DNA from: Streptomyces sp. ML-6
Lineage (GTDB): Bacteria > Actinomycetota > Actinomycetes > Streptomycetales > Streptomycetaceae
Reading direction: 5' to 3'
Assembly: GCF_030116705.1 (NCBI RefSeq)
Contig: NZ_JAOTIK010000001.1
Location: forward strand, 2,437,001 to 2,501,000
DNA length: 64,000 nt
Made by a program: the position numbers and the translations under genes. The notes under the pieces are model-generated. The model saw only the letters and a list, made by a program, of their open reading frames with translations, was not told the origin of the DNA and searched no databases. This document shows positions 10,077-18,105 of this stretch, one piece after another. Positions within the stretch are counted from its first letter, which is position 1; the number at the start of each line of letters is the position of its first letter.

Positions 10077-11717
10077 TCAGTCGATCTCGCCCTCGGGTTC
10101 TCCCCCGGTCGCCCCGTCGCGCCTGCCGTCACGCAGCCGGGCGGCCTGCTCGATCGCGGTGGCCAGCTTGCGTACCGAGTCGTCCTCGGTGTCGGACGCC
10201 AGCTTCCCGGCCCGCGAGGCGAGTTCGCCGAGGCCGGGCGCTCCCGTCAGTTCCTCGCCGCGCAGCGACTGGGCGAAGTAGGCGGCTACGGCGGTCACCT
10301 GGAGGCGCTTGGAGGCGCCGCCCCACAGCGGGCCGTCGATCGCGTCCGTGGCGATGGAGCCGGTCCGCTCGTGGGGTGCCCTGGTCCTCGGGTCCTGCCA
10401 GCGCACGGTCGCGGTCGCCACGTGGCCGGACGCGCCCTCCTTGAGGCGCACCGCGTAGAGCGCCGTCACCGTGTGGCCGGGGCCCACCTCGCCGCCGTCG
10501 ACGCGGTCGTCGCGGAAGTCCTCGTCGGCGACCTTCCGGTTCTCGTACCCGATGAGCTCGAACTGCTTCACGGTCTTCGGGTCGAAGGCGACCTGGGCCT
10601 TGGCGTCGCGTGCCGTCAGTTCGAGGTGGGCGGGCAGCTGGTCGACGAAGACCTTGCGGGCCTGGGCCTCGTCGGCGATGTACGTGGTGTGGCCGTCGCC
10701 CTTGTTGGTGAGCTCCTCCATCAGCGCGTCGCCGTACTCGCTGCCGACGCCGACCCCGAAGAGGGTGATGCCGTACTCGCGGCGGGCGGAGTCGATGCGT
10801 TCCAGGATGGCCCCGGCCTCGGTCTCGCCGGTGTTGGCGAGCGCGTCGGAGAGCAGGACGACCCGGTTGGTGGAGCCCTTGACGTGGCCCTCGACCGCCT
10901 CCTCGTAGCCGCGCTCGATGCCGGCCTCCACATTGGTGGAGTCGGTGGCCTCCATGGCGTCGACCCGGTCGCGGATCCGGTCCCGGTGGCCCCCCACCCG
11001 GGTCATCGGCAGCAGGGTCTCCGCCTTCTCGCTGAAGGTGACCAGGGAGATCGAGTCGTCGTCGCGCAGTTCGCCGGCCAGGATGCGCAGGGACTGCTTC
11101 ACCAGGTCGAGGCGGCCCGCTCCGGCCATCGAGCCGGAGATGTCGACGACGAAGGTGAGCGCGGCGGGCGGGCGGGCGTCCCGGGAGGGGGCGGGCCTGG
11201 TGGCCAGCCCGACCCGCACCAGCGACCAGTCGGTGTTCTTCGCCACGGGCCTGGCCCCGTCCATGTTCACGGCGAAGCCGTTGCCCTCCGGCCTCCGGTA
11301 GCCCTGGCGGAAGCTGTTGACGAACTCCTCGGGCCGCACGGTGTCCGGCCTCGGCAGGCTGCCGTCGGCCAGGACGCGGCGCGCGTAGCCGTAGGAGGCG
11401 GTGTCGACGTCCAGGGCGAAGGTGGACAGGTAGTCGGGGGCGGCCGGCCGCGCGGACTCCTTCGGCCCGGCCACGTCCCGCTTCTTCTCCGTGCCGCTCC
11501 CGGCCGCGCCGCCCGGAGCGGCGGGCGCGGGCGCGGGGGCCCCGCCCCGTACGCCCCGCTGGTCGGTCGTGGTGGAGTCGTACGAGGTGCCCGAACATCC
11601 GGTGAGCAGCACTCCTCCCGCCAGCAGCACCCCGAGGGCCCCCTGCCACCTCCGCGGGAGTCCCGCCCCGCGCGTGTCCGCCCGGCGCGCCCCGTGCTTC
11701 CTTGTCCGGCGTTCCAT
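10077..11717 (-). CDS. VWA-domain (YfbK-type) lipoprotein
   Basis: About 546 aa from ATG 11717, preceded by GGGGGAAG. The signal sequence GALGVLLAGGVLLTGC ends in a lipobox LTGC, so Cys41 should be lipidated and the protein anchored outside the membrane. A P/A/G-rich linker leads to a YfbK-like N-terminal domain (DYLSTFALDVDTASYGYARR) and then a von Willebrand factor A domain with an intact MIDAS, DISGSMAG (residues 192-199), plus a conserved SDALANTG segment. The C-terminal part matches the DUF3520 region of YfbK relatives. Metal-dependent protein binding outside the cell is likely. The partner is unknown. Confidence 0.9.
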   Translation of the reverse strand: MERRTRKHGARRADTRGAGLPRRWQGALGVLLAGGVLLTGCSGTSYDSTTTDQRGVRGGAPAPAPAAPGGAAGSGTEKKRDVAGPKESARPAAPDYLSTFALDVDTASYGYARRVLADGSLPRPDTVRPEEFVNSFRQGYRRPEGNGFAVNMDGARPVAKNTDWSLVRVGLATRPAPSRDARPPAALTFVVDISGSMAGAGRLDLVKQSLRILAGELRDDDSISLVTFSEKAETLLPMTRVGGHRDRIRDRVDAMEATDSTNVEAGIERGYEEAVEGHVKGSTNRVVLLSDALANTGETEAGAILERIDSARREYGITLFGVGVGSEYGDALMEELTNKGDGHTTYIADEAQARKVFVDQLPAHLELTARDAKAQVAFDPKTVKQFELIGYENRKVADEDFRDDRVDGGEVGPGHTVTALYAVRLKEGASGHVATATVRWQDPRTRAPHERTGSIATDAIDGPLWGGASKRLQVTAVAAYFAQSLRGEELTGAPGLGELASRAGKLASDTEDDSVRKLATAIEQAARLRDGRRDGATGGEPEGEID

Positions 11718-12646
11718 CGCTTCCCCCAATGTCTTGGTGCCTGCACTTGTGAATGTGACGTGCGAGGCGGCGCGTCGGAGTCGACGAAGACGTTGCGGAA
11801 GGATCTCGATGCGGCAACAGCGGCCGGGAAACGGGCGGAACGTCAAGATCGGGCCACGAAGTCCTCACGGCGGGGGCACGTCGCCGAGCCGGTGCGGGTG
11901 GCCGGGCCCGCATCCGTGACCCCGGCCGTGCGCGGAGCGGCAGGGTCCGTGCGGGCGGCCGGTTCGAACCGTCACATGCCGCGGAAGGTGACACTCCGAC
12001 GGTGATGCGGAAAAGGCGCCCGAGTGGCCCCAGATGGGGATCAGAGGACCAGAGAGAACCAGAAGGACCAGAAAGGCGAACGCGATTGAATCACTTCCGA
12101 ACCGCCATCAGGGCGGTAAGGCGCCGGAAACGGGGTTTCCCGTATTTATCCAGGAATAGGGTCCGGCGAGTTTCGGCACACGAGGTTCCACGGTGTCCAA
12201 AAGGAGCGGTGACGCAGCCCTGATCTGCTGCTATGTCATGGTCGACACCAGTGGGCACACCGGAACACACCTCCACCACGGGACTTCCGCCGCCCGGCCG
12301 TCGCGATCGGCCGCCAGATTTTTCAGGCCAACCCGCCTGTCGCCCCCGGCTTTTTCCGTCCCATGCTGCACCATCGCTCGGCGCCGTGTACTAATAAAGG
12401 TGTTCAACAGCACCACGAGACCGACCACAACCTGTCTTCTCCTGTTCATCTGCTGGAATTTGACGTCAGGTCACCGCGCGTAGAGTTCCTGGGTGAACAT
12501 CGGGTCCGGAAGGGCCGCCGGTCCGCACCACGGCCCCGGCGGCCGGACCGGCTTCCGTCGGACGGCCGCGGTGTTCACAGCTTTTCCTGACCCGATCCGG
12601 TTGCCCGGGAACAACTCCTCCCGGCCGAGAGTATGAGGCACGTTCT
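11718..12646. other. Long intergenic region between divergent genes
   Basis: I find no ORF here with streptomycete codon bias, a ribosome site and a recognisable product. The middle (12080-12470) is visibly richer in A+T than the surroundings, for example TACTAATAAAGG near 12388, as expected for regulatory DNA. A perfect palindrome TGACGTCA lies at 12461-12468 about 180 bp before the solute-binding protein gene. The promoters of the VWA lipoprotein gene (leftward) and the solute-binding protein gene (rightward) must lie within it. Confidence 0.6.
12460..12486 (+). promoter_or_regulatory. Possible promoter and TGACGTCA palindrome upstream of the solute-binding protein gene
   Basis: TTGACG at 12460-12465 and TAGAGT at 12481-12486 resemble -35 and -10 elements, but the 15-bp spacer is short. 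The -35 overlaps a perfect 8-bp palindrome TGACGTCA that could be an operator half. It would leave a leader of about 150 nt. Speculative. Confidence 0.25.
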
Positions 12647-14233
12647 GTGAAGGTTCGTACGAGTCGGCCGGGCGCCCTGATCTCCGTGGGCCTGGCAGCG
12701 ACGCTGTTGACGGGTTGTGGGGCCCAGAACGACATCTGGCAGTTCGACGCCAAGGAGAGTCTGGTCGTCGGGATGTCCGACGACATCCTCGCGACGGACC
12801 CGGCCGCGGGTTACGACCCCGGGTCCTGGCTGCTGTTCAACAACGTCTTCCAGTCCCTGCTGAGCTTCCCGCCCGGTTCCTCCACCCCGGTGCCGGAGGC
12901 GGCCGACGAGTGCGGCTTCTCGGACGACAGCAAGACCTACACCTGCACCCTGCGCGAGGGGCTGAAGTTCAGCAACGGCCACAACCTCACGTCGAAGGAC
13001 GTCAAGCACTCCTTCGACCGGGCGATCAGGATCAACGACCCGGCGGGTCCGGCGCCGCTGCTCTCCACCATCGCGTCGATCGAAACCCCGGACGTGCGGA
13101 CGGTCGTCTTCCGCCTCAAGGTGCCCGACGCGACGTTCCCCAGCAAGATCGCCTCGGGCGCCGGTTCCATCGTGGACCACGAGATCTACCCGGCGGACAG
13201 ACTGCTCAAGGGCGACAAGGCGGTCGGTTCCGGGCCCTACGAGCTGGACTCCATCGACAAGTCGAAGGCCGACTTCTCGGTGTACTCCGGCTACCAGGGC
13301 AACGCCGAGGTGAAGAACTCCGGTGTGACGCTGCGGCTGTTCCGCGGCAACCAGCAGGCCCTCAAGTCCGCCCTGGAGAAGGGCGACGTGGACATCGCGT
13401 ACCGCGGTCTCACCGCCAAGGCGATAGCCGCCCTGGACACCTCGCCCGCCGCCGAGAAGGACGGCATCGAGGTCGTCCAGGGGAACAGCGCCGAGGTCCA
13501 GCACCTGGTCTTCAACGTGGCCGACCCCGTGGTCGGCAAGATCGCCGTGCGCAAGGCCATCGCCCACCTCGTCGACCGTTACGCCCTGGTCAGCAAGGTC
13601 TACGAGTCCACGGCGACCCCGCTCTACTCGATCGTCCCGGTCGGCATCACCGGCCACGGGACCTCCTTCTTCGACACGTACGGGGACAGCCCGCGGCCGA
13701 AGCTGGCGAAGAAGATCCTGGAGGACACCGGCATCACCGACAAGGTGAAGCTCACCCTCTGGTCCACCCCGAGCCGTTACGGTCCCGCCACCGACGACGA
13801 GCTGCGGACCATCGCCGAGCAGCTGAACCGGAGCGGTCTCTTCGAGGCCCGGATGAAGTCCGTCCCCTTCGACGAGTACGAGAAGAACATCGCCAAGGGC
13901 AAGTACGGCATCTACGTGAAGGGCTGGGTGCCGGACTACCCCGACCCCGACAACTTCACCCAGCCGTTCTTCGGCAAGGGCAACGTCCTGGCGAACAATT
14001 TCGAGAACGGCGAGATCTCCCGGATCATCCCGCGGACGTCGTCCATGACCGACCGGGCGAAGACCCGGCAGGAGTTCATGAAGCTCCAGGACATCGTGGC
14101 CGACCAGCTGCCGCTGCTGCCGCTGTGGCAGGGCAAGCAGTACGCGGTCGCCCACGAGGACGTCCGGGGCCTGCAGAACTGCCTGGACAACTCGACCGTC
14201 TTCCGGTTCTGGGAGCTCAGCACCGCGTCCTAG
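12647..14233 (+). CDS. ABC-transporter solute-binding lipoprotein, family 5 (peptide/nickel type)
   Basis: 528 aa from GTG 12647. The signal peptide ends in lipobox LLTGC with Cys24, so the mature protein is tethered to the outer face of the membrane. Family 5 features include YDPGSWLLFNNVFQSLLSF near the N-terminus, YTCTLREGLKFSNGHNLTSKDVKHSFDRA, the GSGPYEL segment and KGWVPDYPDPDNFTQPFF near the end. These proteins capture oligopeptides or other large solutes and deliver them to a DppBC/OppBC permease. No permease or ATPase gene is adjacent, so it is an orphan binding protein. Its stop codon overlaps that of the convergent DUF4291 gene. Confidence 0.93.
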   Translation: MKVRTSRPGALISVGLAATLLTGCGAQNDIWQFDAKESLVVGMSDDILATDPAAGYDPGSWLLFNNVFQSLLSFPPGSSTPVPEAADECGFSDDSKTYTCTLREGLKFSNGHNLTSKDVKHSFDRAIRINDPAGPAPLLSTIASIETPDVRTVVFRLKVPDATFPSKIASGAGSIVDHEIYPADRLLKGDKAVGSGPYELDSIDKSKADFSVYSGYQGNAEVKNSGVTLRLFRGNQQALKSALEKGDVDIAYRGLTAKAIAALDTSPAAEKDGIEVVQGNSAEVQHLVFNVADPVVGKIAVRKAIAHLVDRYALVSKVYESTATPLYSIVPVGITGHGTSFFDTYGDSPRPKLAKKILEDTGITDKVKLTLWSTPSRYGPATDDELRTIAEQLNRSGLFEARMKSVPFDEYEKNIAKGKYGIYVKGWVPDYPDPDNFTQPFFGKGNVLANNFENGEISRIIPRTSSMTDRAKTRQEFMKLQDIVADQLPLLPLWQGKQYAVAHEDVRGLQNCLDNSTVFRFWELSTAS

Positions 14234-14853
14234 GGGACGGGGTCACCGGGGGCGACCGGGACCGGGGCGGCGCCCAGGGGGTACGGGACCTCCCGGGGCA
14301 GGAGCCGTGCCGCCTCGTCGAGGCTCCCGGCCGCGACCCGTGCGTGGACCTGCCGGGCGAGCGGGGTGACGTCGCGGATGGACACCGTCCACTCGTCCGC
14401 GTACCGCCGTGACGCCTCGCCGGAGAGCCCGAGCTGGAGGGAGCGGTACGGCAGCCGGTCCAGGCGCAGGTCCCGCTCCGGGTCCCACTGGACGCGCGCC
14501 GGGGCCCGGCGCAGGGCGTGCTGCCAGGCGGCGCGGTCCGGGTGGACCCCCCTGACGTAGTGCGAGAGTTCGGCCCCGGACAGGGCCCGGTCGAAGCCCT
14601 CGCGGGTGATCTCGACGGCCAGCACGGTCTCCTGGCCCTCCTTGGTGCCCCAGCCGCAGCGGTACATCATCCACAGGAAGCTCGGTTTGATCCACGTCAT
14701 GCGGTCCCGCTTCCAGGTGTCGGGGAAGCGCCCGTCGCGCGCGGCCGGGAGGCCGATGGACGGGGTGTACGCCTGGTAGACGGTGATCGTGGTGTCCGTG
14801 TACTGGGCGCGGATCTCGTACTGGGGCCTGGTCGGAGCGGTCATGGCCCCCAT
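14230..14853 (-). CDS. DUF4291 family protein
   Basis: About 207 aa from ATG 14853 (MGAMTAPTRPQYEIRAQY); ATG 14844 is possible. DUF4291 hallmarks are IRAQYTDTTITVYQAYTPSIG, then MTWIKPSFLWMMYRCGWGTKEGQE and the later VQWDPERDLR. The function of the family is not established. It is a single gene, convergent with the solute-binding protein gene: the two stop codons share the tetranucleotide CTAG, which reads as TAG on both strands. The IS607 element begins about 90 bp upstream of its start. Confidence 0.88.
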   Translation of the reverse strand: MGAMTAPTRPQYEIRAQYTDTTITVYQAYTPSIGLPAARDGRFPDTWKRDRMTWIKPSFLWMMYRCGWGTKEGQETVLAVEITREGFDRALSGAELSHYVRGVHPDRAAWQHALRRAPARVQWDPERDLRLDRLPYRSLQLGLSGEASRRYADEWTVSIRDVTPLARQVHARVAAGSLDEAARLLPREVPYPLGAAPVPVAPGDPVP

Positions 14854-14940
14854 CAGAACACCGGCCCGCCGGTCCCCGCGAACGAATTCCCGGGGACCGG
14901 GGGCCAGGGGTCTGCACCTGCTGGTCCGCGAAGTCGGGTA

Positions 14941-17171
14941 AGTGAGCGTAACCATGTGTGAGTGAGTGTCGTTGTCGGGGTGTGAATCTGACGGAATGGG
15001 CGAAGACGCAGGGTGTGCATCCGCAGACCGCGTATCGCTGGTTCCGTGAGGGGGTGTTGCCGGTACCGGCTCAGCGGGTCGGACCGCGCACGATCCTGGT
15101 GAACATCGACGCGAACACTACGCCTGAGGCCATCGGTGGTCTGGGCCTGTATGCCCGTGTGTCCTCGCACGATCAGAAGACCGATCTGGAACGCCAGGTC
15201 GCGCGGCTGTCGGCGTGGGCGGTGAACGCCGGTCACCGGGTCGTTCGTGTCGAGGCGGAGATCGCTTCGGGGATGAACGGCTGCCGTTCGAAGGCCCGGC
15301 GTCTGCTGGCCGACCCGAACGTGACCACCGTGGTGGTGGAGCATAAGGACCGGCTCGGCCGGATGAACGTCGAGCTTGTCGAGGCCGCCTTGTCGGCGAC
15401 GGGCCGTCGCCTGCTGGTGGTGGACGACGGCGAGGTCGCAGACGACCTGGTGCGGGACATGGTGGAGGTACTGACGTCGTTCTGCGCCCGTCTGTACGGG
15501 CGCAGGTCGGCGAGGAACCGTGCCCGCAAGGCACTGGAAGCGGCCGAACATGGCTGACCTCCGCCCGATCGCCGCGCCGTTCGTCGCTCTCGGCCCGTCC
15601 GGTGTGGCGGTGCGTACCCGGCTGGGGGACCTCACGCCCGCGGATGAGAAGGTTCTGCGCCTGGTGGGGGCGCACCTGGGCTCGCTCGCCTCGAAGGACC
15701 TCAAAGCGCGTTGCACCGACGGCTTGGAGCACTCCGCCGAGTCATGGGCGGTCCGTAAGCGGGACCTGACGGCCCAGTCGTCGTCCAGGTGGGCCGGGGC
15801 GATCACGAAGGCCACGCATGACCAGTGGGCGCTCGCCCGGCGCGGCCAGGCCGCGCACGTGCAGGGCCTCGAAGCCGGTATCGCGACGATCCGGCACCGG
15901 CTGTCGCTGCCGGTCGGCCGGAAGGGCACCAAGCAGACTCCGGGCGGCTACCGCTCCACGCACGAGTGGTTTAACAAAGCGCGCCGCCTGCACGTGCTGG
16001 AGGACCGGCTCGAGAAGGTTCGGGCCGACCGGGAAGCGGGTCGGGTGCACGTCGTGCGTGGCGGTAACCGTCTGCTGGGCACCCGTCACAACCTCGACAG
16101 GGCGCAGCTCACCGCGTCCCAGTGGCGTGAGCGGGGGAAGCGGGGCGCTGGTTCCTCAAGGCGGACGGCGAGTCGGGGAAAAGGTTCGGCAACGAGACGA
16201 TCCGCATCACGCCCGAGGGCGAAGTGTCGATCAAGCTCCCGGCCCCGCTCGCCGACCTGGCGAACGCCCGGCACGGCCGGTACGTACTCGCTGCCAAGCT
16301 GCGGTTCCCTTACCGGGAGCAGGAGTGGGCCGACCGCGTGGAGGCCAACCGGGCCGTGGCCTACCGCATCCACTACGACACCGGGCGCGGCCGCTGGTAC
16401 GTGGACGCCTCCTGGCAGATCCCACCCACCGCGACCATCCCACTCCAAGCCGCCCTCGCGGGCGGCGTGATCGGCGTGGACACCAACGCCGACCACCTCG
16501 CCGCATGGCGCCTGGACACCCACGGCAACCCGATCGGCCGGCCGCGCCGGTTCTTCTACGACCTGTCTCAAGGCGCCCAGCACCGCGACGCCCAGGTACG
16601 GCACGCCCTCACACGGCTGCTGAACTGGGCCAAAGCCTGCGGCGTCAAGGCCATCGCGGTCGAAGACCTCGACTTCCAGACCGAGAAGACCAGAGAGAAG
16701 CACGGGCGCAAGCGCCGATTCCGGCAACTCATCTCCGGCATGCCGACGGGCAAGCTCCGCGCCCGGCTGACCTCCATGGCCGACGCCACAGGCATCGCGA
16801 TCATCGCCGTGGACCCGGCCTACACCAGCAAGTGGGGCGCCCAGCACTGGCAAAAGCCGATGGCCGGCCCCACCCGTAAGACCACCCGGCACGATGCAGC
16901 GAGCATCGCGATCGGACGACGCGCCCAGGGACACCCGATCCGGCGACGGACGACACCGCCCCGTGCACACCAGAGCGATGTGCACGGGCATCGGACCATC
17001 CAGGCCGACCGGTGTGCCCCTGGGCGTGAGGGACCCCGCCCCCGCATCCCCGGACCACGGACACGATCCGTGCCGCCGGACGCGGCGAGTACGCGGGCAA
17101 CCAGGACATCCAAAACCGTTCGGGGTGTCCGCAGTGACCAGGTATGGGTCCAAGACTCACTCCTGCTCACT
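14941..17171 (+). mobile_element. IS607-family insertion sequence (tnpA intact, tnpB frameshifted)
   Basis: A serine-recombinase tnpA is followed by an overlapping tnpB, the IS607 arrangement. The ends carry matching subterminal inverted motifs: AGTGAGC at 14941-14947 and GAGTGAGT at 14960-14967 on the left, and ACTCACTC at 17155-17162 and GCTCACT at 17165-17171 on the right. IS607 elements have no terminal inverted repeats and make no target duplication, so exact borders cannot be fixed by eye; a few flanking bases either side may belong to the element. The tail of tnpB should overlap the guide (omega/reRNA) region. Confidence 0.72.
14982..15557 (+). CDS. tnpA: IS607-family serine recombinase TnpA
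   Basis: About 191 aa from GTG 14982 (NLTEWAKTQGVHPQTAYRWF), the usual start of this group; an upstream GTG at 14958 would add eight residues. The MerR-like HTH (residues 1-40) is followed by a serine-resolvase catalytic domain with LGLYARVSSHDQKTDLERQ, containing the nucleophile serine, and the DRLGR motif. It catalyses excision and integration of the element without target duplication. The frame appears intact, and its end overlaps the tnpB start at 15550. Because TnpA alone moves IS607 elements, transposition could still work although tnpB is broken. Confidence 0.93.
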   Translation: MNLTEWAKTQGVHPQTAYRWFREGVLPVPAQRVGPRTILVNIDANTTPEAIGGLGLYARVSSHDQKTDLERQVARLSAWAVNAGHRVVRVEAEIASGMNGCRSKARRLLADPNVTTVVVEHKDRLGRMNVELVEAALSATGRRLLVVDDGEVADDLVRDMVEVLTSFCARLYGRRSARNRARKALEAAEHG

Positions 17172-17177
17172 GATTAG
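15550..17177 (+). pseudogene. tnpB: RNA-guided nuclease TnpB of IS607, disrupted by a one-base deletion
   Basis: The first part (ATG 15550, MADLRPIAAPF) and the second part (RWFLKADGESGKRFGNETI to the TAG at 17175) are in different frames. Restoring one T between 16134 and 16135 gives the continuous QWRERWEAGRWFLKADGE typical of this group, so this is a single-base deletion. The second part keeps the RuvC acidic residues: GVDTNADH, AVEDLDF and the D of TTRHDAASIAIGRR. TnpB is an omega-RNA-guided DNA nuclease that promotes retention of the element. The product here would stop after the shift with no nuclease domain. Programmed -1 shifting at the run of Gs is a less likely alternative. Confidence 0.88.
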
Positions 17178-17196
17178 GAACGGTTGAGTGACCGGT

Positions 17197-18105
17197 TCAG
17201 GACACGATGTCCTTGCGGCCGAAGCCCCGGAAGGCGAGGGCGAACAGGATCAGCGCGTACGTCACCGAGATCGCCGCGCCCTTCGCCATGCCGGCCCACT
17301 CCAGTTCGGGCTGGAGCGCGTCCGCCCAGGCGAACTGCCAGTGCGCGGGCAGGAATTCGCGCCAGGAGCCGAGTGCGGTGACGGCGTCCAGCACATTGCC
17401 GACGATGGTCAGGCCGACCGCGCCGCCGACCGCGCCCAGCGGGGCGTCGGTCCTGGTCGAGAGCCAGAACGCCAGTCCGGCGGTGACCAGTTGCGAGACG
17501 AAGACGAACGCGACGGCGAGCGCCAGCCGGGGCAGGGTGTCCGAGGTCGCGAGCGCGCCGCCGGTGGGGAGTGCGAGCGGTCCCCAGCCGTACGCGACGG
17601 CCCCCGCGGCCAGGGCGACGAGCGGCAGCAGCACCATCGCGGCGAGACTGAAGCCGAGTGCCACGACGAGTTTGCTCCACAGCAGTCTGGCCCGTGGCAC
17701 GGGCGCCGCCAGCAGGTAGCGCAGCGAGGACCAGCCGGCCTCGGAGGCGACGGTGTCCCCGCAGAACAGCGCCACCGGCACCACCAGCAGGAACCCCGCG
17801 GACACGAACAGACAGGTCGCGGCGAAGTTCGCGGCGGAGGCCGTCGCGGTGTCCATCAGGGTGATCCGGTCGTTGCCGCCGCCCCGCGATTCCGGGGTGC
17901 CGCCGATCGCGAACGCGACGATCAGGACGAACGGCAGGGCCGCCAGCACCCCGCCCATGACCAGGGTGCGGCGTCTGCGCAGCTGGCGCATCGCCTCGAC
18001 CCGCAGCGGCAGGGTGTGCCGGGCGCGGTAGCCGGGGGCCCCGACGGCGGCCCCGGTGGCCCCGGCGGTGTCTGCGGTTTCGGTGACATCGGCTGCGGCA
18101 CTCAT
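17197..18105 (-). CDS. ABC-2 type transporter permease
   Basis: About 302 aa from ATG 18105, which overlaps the TGA of the upstream fusion gene by 4 bp. After a short polar N-terminus there are six hydrophobic segments, including VLAALPFVLIVAFAIGG, ATCLFVSAGFLLVVPVALF, VALGFSLAAMVLLPLVALAAG, LALAVAFVFVSQLVTAGLAFW and ISVTYALILFALAF. This is the ABC-2 permease plan (ABC2_membrane_5-like). With the ATPase domain of the upstream protein it should form a complete exporter. The substrate is unknown. It stops 20 bp from the IS607 right end. Confidence 0.9.
   Translation of the reverse strand: MSAAADVTETADTAGATGAAVGAPGYRARHTLPLRVEAMRQLRRRRTLVMGGVLAALPFVLIVAFAIGGTPESRGGGNDRITLMDTATASAANFAATCLFVSAGFLLVVPVALFCGDTVASEAGWSSLRYLLAAPVPRARLLWSKLVVALGFSLAAMVLLPLVALAAGAVAYGWGPLALPTGGALATSDTLPRLALAVAFVFVSQLVTAGLAFWLSTRTDAPLGAVGGAVGLTIVGNVLDAVTALGSWREFLPAHWQFAWADALQPELEWAGMAKGAAISVTYALILFALAFRGFGRKDIVS

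Noticed and set aside
6498..12005. Plus-strand open frame of 1835 codons
   Set aside because: It runs antisense to the sensor kinase, FG-GAP, DUF1772 and VWA genes, and its composition is that of a high-GC shadow frame.
12091..12279. Possible 62-aa minus-strand gene in the long intergenic region
   Set aside because: No ribosome site, unusual codon use and no recognisable product.
16132..16140. Programmed -1 frameshifting in tnpB
   Set aside because: The site lacks a canonical X-XXY-YYZ slippery heptamer, and one added T restores the conserved sequence exactly, so a deletion is simpler.
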